This document shows, in pieces, positions 55,864 to 64,000 of a stretch of DNA of 64,000 nucleotides; within the stretch, counting starts at the first letter, position 1, and each line of letters begins with the position of its first letter. Source of the DNA: Pristionchus mayeri (lineage: Eukaryota; Nematoda; Chromadorea; Rhabditida; Neodiplogasteridae); the NCBI GenBank assembly GCA_036245805.1, contig BTRK01000003.1, positions 19,867,292 through 19,931,291 of the forward strand. The letters are read 5' to 3'. The notes beneath the pieces are model-generated. The model was given only the letters and a program-made list of their open reading frames with translations. It made no database searches and was not told the origin of the DNA. The position numbers and the translations under genes were made by a program.

Positions 55864-58198
55864 ATGAACAAATTATCCTTACAAGTGAAGGAAACAAAGG
55901 TTTACGATTATCCTGCCACTAGATTCATTTGATGTCTGAAACATTCATTTCTCTAGCATGTTTATATGAACTCTTTTCAGGACCGAACCTCAATTCTTCC
56001 CGACGAAGTTTGGATGATGATCTTCAGCGATCTTACCAAATCGGATCGATTTCCACTTGGTGCGACGTGCAAGAAATTCAGAGACCTCGACTTCGAACTT
56101 TGCAACAGAAAATTTGAAAAGATCTCCATAAATCGGGTGTGTTCCTACATTGATTACATCACGACGTAGATCTGTGATAGTTGTATGGAATTTTCTTTGA
56201 AAATATTTTCAGGTCAAAGGAGGGCTTATTGAAGTTCTTGCACACGAAAATGGCAGGAAGTACAAAATCTTCCGCGGCGAACCAACTACTCTTTCAACTA
56301 CTTACTCCGAGCGATTGTTCAACGAAGGTTCGGTGCACTCTCTGGAGATTAAGGTCCGCAAATAATCACTGTTATTTGACCATTACCCATCGCCGATTCT
56401 CTTCAGAACACGTGTCTGCAAGGTTCTGAACTACCGCACATCACGGATCTGTTCAATAAAACGACGTACAAGAAATTGAACGTGGAACTCACCAGCAAGC
56501 AAAAAGAAAAAGATTGGATGTTTACGAGTGAGTGCTAGGGATAACAAAACTGATTCAGGCTTCGTGCCGGCATGGGAAGCGAATAAATTTCAATTACTAT
56601 ATACTTCGAACAAAAAGTTCAAATGCAGATTAATTTGCTCCTTGACGGAGGGTCGAAACCTGGAGGAGTGCCAAATTCATTTCTCACTGATCAGCAGTTG
56701 CCACTCCTTCGAAATAACTCGAGTGCAAGCGGCGTTGAACCATTTGCCCAAAATGGACAAGTTCAAAATGGAATGGAGTGCTCAGAATGGATCGGTTAGT
56801 GGATTGGATTGGATCGGTTAACACGTAATCAACACGGTGGTATGACAGAACCGCAACGACAAATGCGCAAATAGGTTTAAAAAATCGCTAGCGACAAAAG
56901 CGCAACTCTAAATATCTTAGTACAGAGCGGTGATAGAACTTTGGTTGGTATCAATTAATTACTAATGACGAGCACTATCTGCCCTGATGGCTAATTAGTG
57001 ACGTCACCGAAAAAAGTGACGTTACTTTTTTCAGACGTATAGGCGTTCATGGTAAAAAATCGTGGTAGAAGTTTGTGTTGGATCTAGACGAGGTATCAAT
57101 GCCCACACAATCTACGATACACCCTCTTTAATTTGTCGGGCTACCGTATCCTGATACACCATAATCTAGATGATATTTGGCTGATAAAACATGATCGCTT
57201 CCAATCAATTTGTGAGCCTATGCCAGCTAGATTACGGTGTATCGGGATACAGTAGCCGACAAATTAAAGAGGGTGTGTCGAAGATAGTGTGGGCATTGAT
57301 ACCTCGTCTAGATCCAACACAAGCTTCTACCACGTTTTTTTTTACCATGAACACCTATACGTCTGAAAAAAGTGACGTCACTTTTTTCGGTGAAATCACT
57401 AATTAGCCCTCAGGGCAGATAGTTCTCGTCATTAGTAATTAATTGATACCAACCACAAAGTTCTATCATCGCTCTGTACTAAGATATTTAGAGTTGCGCT
57501 TTTGTCGGTTGCGCTTTTGTCGTTTTTGACACTTGGCGCTTTTCTCGTTGTGGTTCTGTCATACCTCCATCAACACTGACCAGCATAATTTCAGATGAGG
57601 CACTTCTCTGACCGTGAATGCTTAATCGACGATGACGTCCTTCTTCACATCATCACTCACTCTAATCACGCCGAATTGGAGAACTCAAACTGCTCCCCTC
57701 AGGGTATTCTCAGGGCATTTGAGGTATTATTTTGAGTAAATAATTAGCAATATTATTACTTGAGGTACTATGTCCATCTACTTTTAGTAGAATGTCCTAA
57801 TGTTTTATGGCGATTGCCTACAACAGTTAAACAACTATTTAATCAATGAAGAATCTAAATTCCAGGTGTTTCGCCATTCGAATGTCGATTCGAAATTCGC
57901 ATCGTTTGACGTTCCCAAACAAACAATTCTCATTCTGTTCGCACTCCCGCATCCGCAATTGAAGAAGACAAAGAAGCACGGCTATGACACTCCTATGGTC
58001 TATGGAAAACTGGAAGATCTCGCGACCGGATCGGTTCTTATCGTTAACGAGTGTTATGACTACTTCCACGTCGAAATGCTCAAGTTTGATCGGGACGGAG
58101 ATCACATGAACGAGTTCGTTGCGTGGAATAGCGATGATGATATCCCGGCCAAAAGTGCCCAGGAGTTTCGTGCCGATTTTCCCTCATATTTTGATTAA
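55864..58198 (+). pseudogene. F-box gene with a frameshift in exon 4 (gene D)
   Basis: Seven exons: 55864-55899, 55981-56136, 56213-56353, 56407-56527, 56629-56794, 57595-57723 and 57866-58198. Exon 1 encodes MNKLSLQVKETK, matching the neighbours' 12-residue first exons. Exon 2 is a clear F-box (ILPDEVWMMIFSDLTKSDRF). Exon 4 is 121 nt against 119 in both paralogues, a net +5/-3-type change within an A-rich stretch (near 56498-56511), so exons 5-7 would be read out of frame and stop at once. Exons 5-7 are otherwise well preserved (HLPKMDKFKMEW; CLIDDDVLLHI; FHVEMLKFDRDG). Either a young pseudogene or a sequence error. Intron 5 holds a hairpin MITE. Confidence 0.65.
56836..57568. mobile_element. 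733-bp foldback MITE with 8-bp target duplication
   Basis: Ends GGTGGTATGACAG and CTGTCATACCTCC, with ATCAACAC directly repeated on both flanks (56828-56835, 57569-57576). The arms pair across most of the length, including TGACGTCAC-rich inner parts near 57000-57025 and 57373-57392. Non-coding. The 8-bp duplication suggests a hAT-related mobiliser. Confidence 0.8.
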
Positions 58199-58988
58199 CC
58201 TATCTTTCTTCTTCTTCACTCTCACAGTAAAGTCAATTGTTTGACAAAGTCAAATCGTGCTCCATATTGGAAAGTGTCATCGATGATAAATATAATTAAC
58301 ACGGAGGATTGTGTGACGGATGAAAGGGAGAGGGTAATTATCAGGCGTGACATGTCATGCATGTCCCAACGAGCAGTAAACAAAGACATTCTTCTCATTC
58401 CAAGCTCTTTGCTATGTTAGATTCCTTTGATAAATTTCCTTCCCGCTTCAGAAATTGTTACTGTGACCCAATGAACAGACGCAACGTGCCGCGCTTTGGA
58501 ACTGGTAAACACATTAAAAATGTGAATTCAGCATGTGTCCTGGTTCAACGGCTAGCAAAACCTTTTCCAGTTTTGAAAGAGAGATTATTGGGGAAGTTCC
58601 CGACAAGTTTAGAGCTTTCTGTGCTTTTCATAATTTCTGCTATATTCTGAGACTTTCATAAATTTTCGCTTGAGCATCGCTATAGAGGTTCCTTGATGAC
58701 GCATTAGTAAAAGAAACAAGTCTCGAAAGCAATAAAACGCCCATAAATAACACGTGTAAGTAGTTATTTATTCAAAAGGATTTTCGTACCCCCTGACTTC
58801 CCTTCATCTATATTTCAGCAGGAAGTGAGTCCATGAGTTTCGTTAAGGTCACCTTTCTCGCTTGAGCTTCCAACATTGTTTACTACATCGCTTGCTCATG
58901 TACATAAAAATTGATGTTAATTAACTTTTTAGTGTATATTTTCGTCTTGAAGTCCGATTGTGATAACACGCCGATTCGTCATTCGCTG
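58199..58988. other. spacer between F-box genes D and E
   Basis: Parts (around 58440-58530) resemble the spacer at 62655-62750 upstream of the next copy, indicating that gene plus spacer were duplicated together. No separate gene. Confidence 0.45.
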
Positions 58989-60643
58989 ATGCTCAAACTT
59001 TCCTTCCAAGAGAAATATGATGAGGTGTGGAATTTCGCACAAATTGTAGCTAAAATACTGCTTACATGATTTGTGGAAAAGGTGTAATGAGAATATTATT
59101 GCAGGAGCCCATCTCCACTCTTCCTGACGAAGTTTGGATGAAGATCTTCAGTTATCTCACATCTTCTCAACGAGTTCCTCTAGGCACGACGTGCAAAAGA
59201 TTCAGAGAGCTCGACTTCGAACTCGGAGGCACTGAATACACGAGGATCGCCGTCAAATGGGTAAGTTCCTTCAAACCAAGAAGACACAATAAGTTCCGAG
59301 ATGTTCAATAATCTAAAAAAGATAATATTTTTCCAGTTATCAAGGGACGAACTCGGAGTTCTTGCATACGCAAAGCATGCGGAGTATAAAATGTTCAGTG
59401 CTGACCCTGCTAAATTTTCCACTTACCACATGATGAGACTGTTTAGAAAGGCCATGGTGGATTGGCTGGAAATAAAGGTGCTAAATCGCTCTTATCAATG
59501 ATTGATACATTTTCCCGTCATATCAATATGCATATCAGAACTTGCGAAATCCGTGTAACGATGAACTCGAGAATATCTCAACTCTTCTGAGAACTACGAC
59601 GTACAAGAAATTAAATCTACGTTTCGAAGACACGCATGAAGGCTTGGATGTTTACTCGTAAGTGGAAATTGGTATACACGTCATACTAGTCCTCGAGGCG
59701 AGGTAGCGAATTCGCTACGCTTGTCTATCCTCGAATTGCGAAATCATGGGAGCCGTTACGAGCTCGCTGCATTACCTACTACATACTTATTTGATAATTT
59801 CAGTTTCATTACATCTCTACTGAAAGATCGAAAACTGGAAAATTCACAAATTCGTCTATCACTCAAGAGCAGTTGTGCTGCCTTTGATATCACTCGAATG
59901 AGGGCTGTGCTGAAACAGCTTCCCAAGGTGGACAAGTTCACAATGGAGTGGACTGCTCGGAATGAATCAGTTAGTGAATCATTGTGAATTTTCCAGCTAT
60001 TGATCTTTCAGTAGATGAGATTAAACTGCAATTACCTAATCATTGAACTGATGAAATTTGAACTGAACTTACAAGAAAACATCCAAGCCTTGCTGATTGC
60101 TCTCAAAATGAGGATCCAATTTATAAAAAAGTCGTCGTTTTGAGAAGAGATGAGATAGACCTTGTGAATGGCTAATGGATAATTTTCAGATGCGAAACGT
60201 GCTTCCAGAGGAGTGTTTGATCGACGATGACGTCCTTCTCCACGTCACTTCTCACACGAATCATGCCGAATTGGAGAACTCAGAGTGCTCTGGACAAGGC
60301 ATCTTCAGTGCATTCGAGGTTTGCTGCTCAGCAACGCATTGAAAATTTTTACGAATTTCAGGCGTTTTGTCTTTCTGATATCGATTCGAAGTACATCTCC
60401 TTCTACGTTCCGAAACCAACCGTCGAAGGGCTCTTTGATCTTCTTCCGAATTCAAGATTGAAGGAAACGGAAGGGCCAAGCGAGGATGGATCCATGATTT
60501 TCAAAGAAATATTCGATACTGAGTCGAGTTCGGCCGTGAATGTTGTGGAAAACAGCTCGTACTATAGAGTCGAATTCATCAAATGCGATAGAGATGGACA
60601 AAAAACAAGAAAAACTATAACTTGGACAAGCGGTGCTCTTTAA
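58989..60643 (+). CDS. intact F-box protein, 342 aa (gene E)
   Basis: Seven exons in one frame (1029 nt): 58989-59024, 59105-59260, 59337-59477, 59539-59657, 59804-59969, 60190-60318 and 60362-60643. Residues 13-64 are the F-box (ISTLPDEVWMKIFSYLTSSQ, then RVPLGTTCKRFRELDFELGG), expected to bind SKP1. The rest is a nematode-specific C-terminal region with conserved blocks: LGVLAYAKHAEYKMF, TTTYKKLNLRF, FDITRMRAVLKQLPKVDKF, CLIDDDVLLHVTSHTNHAELE and a final YYRVEFIKCDRDG. The substrate is unknown; this region probably binds it. This is the only family member in the window with all exons open and no large insertion, so it is the best reference for the family. The 36-nt first exon gives MLKLSFQEKYDE. 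Confidence 0.85.
59703..59718. repeat. 16-bp palindrome in intron 4 of gene E
   Basis: GTAGCGAATTCGCTAC is a perfect palindrome. A close relative, GTAGCGATCTCGCTAC, is at 63970-63985 in the same intron of the next paralogue. Confidence 0.75.
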
Positions 60644-60923
60644 ATTCTCACATTGTTCCATTTCATCGGTGTAATAAAATTTGCAAAACAGTTGTTCAAT
60701 TATTTCTAGCACAAGTCTATTCAAAAGATTGCAATTGCGCTGTGTTCAAGTTAGTTTCACGTTCGTAAGATGCCTATGAATGTTGGAGAATTCACATCGA
60801 ACTTCGAGACAGGGAGGAAATTAGAGAAAGGAGAGAGGGGAGGAGGAGAGGAGAGAGAGGGAGGAAGGGTCAGAGGGAAAGAGATCGTGAGACTGCTAGA
60901 CAGTATCAACGATCATCTATTAA
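60644..60923. other. spacer downstream of gene E
   Basis: Contains an AATAAA-like signal near 60671 and a purine-rich tract (60820-60890). No gene. Confidence 0.4.
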
Positions 60924-62645
60924 GAGACCCTCCACCAGAGAACGTAACAGGTCCTCGGATGGCTAAAAATTCGATAATTCCCATACTTTTTTTCTGAAGT
61001 TGGGGTCCCGAGTGCTGATCGCCGGCAGCAATGACTAAGGTTTGGGGTCGATTTTGAAAAAGTTTCTGGCACACCTCACTTTTGGGGTCGAAAAATTGAC
61101 TTTCTCAAAATCATGTGGAATATAGTTTTTCTAGATTGTTTTCACACGTAGAAACCGAATGTCCACATCCGAACTCGAGGAAATGGGAATGACGAAAGAT
61201 ATGACTGAAAAACCGAAAATTTCGATCCGAAATGACACATAAAGTGACATAACTAAATTTGAAAAAATATGATATTGGGTGATTGGTATTTTTAGAATCT
61301 ACTAGTGGTATCATACCTCCTATAATTTTTAGGGATTTTAAAAGAAATGGATATTTCGACTTTTTCGACTCTGAACTTGGAGATCTCGTGTAAAATTTTG
61401 AGATATCAGAATTCCAATTTCTCACAAACGGACCCTACGTCACCCTAACTCTACGAAAACTTTATTTATTAGTAACTACAACTTCTAGCATAAATTGGAA
61501 CCATATTACCATTTTTTGGTTCACGAATTTTGAAATTGTTGAAATTCGAGATTTTGCTCAGAATGTGACAAGAATGGGATATTCTTTATCTGTCCTAGCT
61601 TCTTGAAATCCATTCTATTGCAGTGTGGCATTCCTATTGTGCATAATTATCACCATTCGAAGCGTTTGCAGACAAATCTAAGATCTTGCGGATCCTTCAC
61701 TATCACTAAATGAAGCAATTTCGTCCAAAATTCACGTATTTTCGAGTTTTTCGAACTTAAGAAACGTTTTCATGAGTTTTTATTATGAAATTCTTATTCA
61801 GCGAGTCGAAATACACTAGGGTTGTGGTTTTAGGTGAACTTCTACAACAAAAGTTAAAATAAATTTTTTTCGAAATTCGTCGAAAATTTTTTTTTTTGAT
61901 AATCATGAATAAATAAATATTTCTAGTGTATTTCGACTCGCTGAATCCGAATTTCATAATAAAAACTCATGAAAACGTTTCTTAAGTTCGAAAAACTCGA
62001 AAATACGCGAATTTTGGACGAAATTGCTTCATTTAGTGATAGTGAAGGATCCGCAAGATCTTAGATTTGTCTGCAAACGCTTCGAATGGTGATAATTATG
62101 CACAATAGGAATGCCACACTGCAATAGAATGGATTTCAAGAAGCTAGGGCAGATAAAGAATATCCCATTCTTGTCACATTCTGAGCAAAATCTCGAATTT
62201 CAACAATTTCAAAATTCGAGAACCAAAAAATGGTAATATGGTTCCAATTTATGCCAGAAGTTGTAGTTGCTAATAAAATTCTGATATCTCAAAATTTTAC
62301 ACGAGATATCCAAGTTCAGAGTCGAAAAAGTCGAAATATCCATTTTTTTAAAAATCCCTAAAAATTAGAGGAGGTGTGATACCACTAGTAGATTCTAAAA
62401 ATGCCAATCACCCAATATCATATTTTTTTTCAAATTTAGTTATGTCACTTTATGTGTCATTTCGGATCGAAATTTTCGGGTTTTCAGTCATATCTTTCGT
62501 CATTCCCATTTTCTCGAGTTCGGATGTGGAAATTCGGTTTCTACGCGTGAAAACAATCCAGAAAAACTATATTCCACATGATTTTGAGAAAGTCGATTTT
62601 TCGACCCCAAAAGTGAGGTGTGCCAGAAACTTTTTCAAAATCGAC
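60924..62645. mobile_element. TTAA-type long-hairpin element, right end deleted
   Basis: Left terminus GAGACCCTCCACCAGAGAAC follows TTAA (60920-60923) and matches the element at 46992. The two arms (about 61070-61820 and 61925-62645) are inverted copies around a loop near 61815-61925. The right arm lacks the outer 145 bp including the terminus, so it cannot move. No coding sequence. Confidence 0.75.
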
Positions 62646-63229
62646 CGTTTTATTTAACTTTCCTCATTCAGAAATTGTTTGTATGCTCCAGTGAACCCAC
62701 GCGATGCAGTCACGCGCGGCGATTTGAAACTGAGAAAACACTGATTCGAACTTTGTTGTTTTCATTTTATGCTGTTTTTGTTCCTTGTTGTTTTCATTCT
62801 TGATTAAACGTTTTTCAAATTACAATTAGAGAATTTTTTCGTGCCAAGTATAGAACATTTGAAGTATATTTGCTGGTCATTGTTAATAAACTGTGAGAAT
62901 TTGTAAATTTTCGCATGAGCGGCCACGAGGGATGCTTTTTGACTTTGTTAAAGATGCATCCTAGGCTCAAAGGCAATAAGGATGATACTGTGATAACCCT
63001 TTTATCTATCTAGCATGATGATAGGGCTGGAAGCATCCGTTCTACCACCTTCATTTATGCGAAAGTAGGCACACAATATCATCATTATACTTGCTCATTC
63101 TACATTTTTCATCCTTTAAGTAATGGAATATTATTTTTTGTTTGTTTTTATTGTTTTCCAGCTTCTCAGTAAACATTTCAGTATTGAAGAATATCTGATT
63201 GTGATCGCACGTCGGCTCTTCATTCGACG
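62646..63229. other. upstream region of F-box gene F
   Basis: Paralogous in part to the spacer upstream of gene E (58440-58985). No separate gene recognised. Confidence 0.4.
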
Positions 63230-64000
63230 ATGGACAAACTTTCCTTCCAAGAGAAATATGAAAAGGTTTGAGCCTTTCTTTACCCTATGCACCACTCTGC
63301 TTGCATTATTTGCAGAAACAAATGATTCGACGAATCAGTGAAACAATAATTTCAGGACCCAATTTCCACTCTTCCTGACGAAGTTTGGATGAAGATCTTC
63401 GGTAATCTCACATCAACTCATCGATTTCCTCTTGGAACGACGTGTAAGAGATTCAGAGAACTCGACCTTGAAGTTGGAGGCACTGAATACTCAAGGATCG
63501 CTGTCAAATGGGTATGTACATTTAACGAAGAAATCTCGAGTACACAATACGTTCCAAGATGTCCAACAATCTAAAAAGTTAATTTTTTACAGTTATCAAG
63601 GGACGAACTCGGAGTCCTGGCATACGCGAAGCATGCGGAATATAAAATATTCAGTGCTGATCCGGCAAAATTTTCGACTTACCGCATGCGTCGACTTTTT
63701 AGAAAAGCCAAGGCGCATTGGCTTGAAATAAAGGTGATAAATCAGCAAATGAAGGGTTCTCCTTGGCATTCATTGGTTTTATATGGAAAAAACCTAATCA
63801 ATGAACTTTAGAACTTGCGAGATCAAAGCAACGACGAGCTCGAGGTCATCTCAACTCTACTCAAAACAACAACATACAAGAAATTGAACCTGCACTTCAA
63901 AGACATACAACATGGCCTGGATGTTTGCTCGTAGGTGCAATTTGTTGTGCGCTTCTTACTAGTGGCGGGGTAGCGATCTCGCTACGTCTTCTGAACCTCG
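63230..64000 (+). CDS. F-box gene, 5' part only (gene F, runs off the window)
   Basis: Exons 63230-63265 (MDKLSFQEKYEK), 63356-63511 (F-box ISTLPDEVWMKIFGNLTSTH), 63593-63733 and 63812-63930 match exons 1-4 of gene E in length and phase (36, 156, 141, 119). The protein is very close to gene E through exon 3 (LSRDELGVLAYAKHAEYK is identical), so this is a recent tandem duplicate. Exons 5-7 lie beyond the window edge. Confidence 0.8.

Noticed and set aside
1..64000. tRNA or rRNA genes
   Set aside because: No T-loop/anticodon-stem combination or rRNA core was recognised on either strand by eye; a covariance-model scan would be decisive.

Overview
The window is nuclear DNA of a nematode, most likely a rhabditid or diplogastrid such as Pristionchus or a relative; the species is an inference. 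The evidence is many small exons with short introns and a TTTCAG-like 3' splice consensus, candidate trans-splice acceptors directly before several ATGs, a tandem family of nematode-type F-box genes, and abundant hairpin DNA transposons and mariner relatives.

Left half (0.5-29 kb) is conserved gene space. On the plus strand lies a small secreted LDL-receptor class A/EGF-like protein (534-2316). It is followed by five collinear minus-strand genes whose exons I could join in frame: Gemin2 (SMN complex, 4974-2738), TTC7 (PI4-kinase complex scaffold, 28 exons, 16006-5474), Tim8 (mitochondrial small Tim chaperone, 18609-16723), a 48-residue single-span protein only 207 bp upstream of Tim8 (operon-like), and FAIM (21993-19904). 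Head to head with FAIM is a plus-strand doublecortin-like kinase of 300 residues without a doublecortin domain (22291-28886).

Right half (29-64 kb) is accessory. A 4.7-kb Tc1-type element (29391-34091) has about 0.78-kb, almost identical inverted repeats; it carries an intron-containing DD34E transposase and a divergent second multi-exon gene of unknown function. From 34.4 kb to the end lies an F-box family with a shared seven-exon plan: three minus-strand members (one lacking its F-box half, one with a premature stop, one apparently intact but with a huge intron) and three plus-strand members (one frameshifted, one intact, one running off the window).

The most striking architecture is the F-box gene at 40360-55419. 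Its exons 2-3 (53.5-53.9 kb) and exons 4-7 (40.4-44.1 kb) are separated by a 9.4-kb intron that holds a nest of transposons: a non-LTR retrotransposon, itself interrupted by an 8-bp-duplication MITE right after the reverse transcriptase YADD box and by a TTAA-flanked hairpin element, which in turn contains a mariner and pieces of an RTE-type retrotransposon; then a mariner-type element and a U6 snRNA-like copy. Despite this, all coding exon phases still match. Its first symmetric exon is present in three tandem copies. No CRISPR array, rRNA or tRNA was seen.
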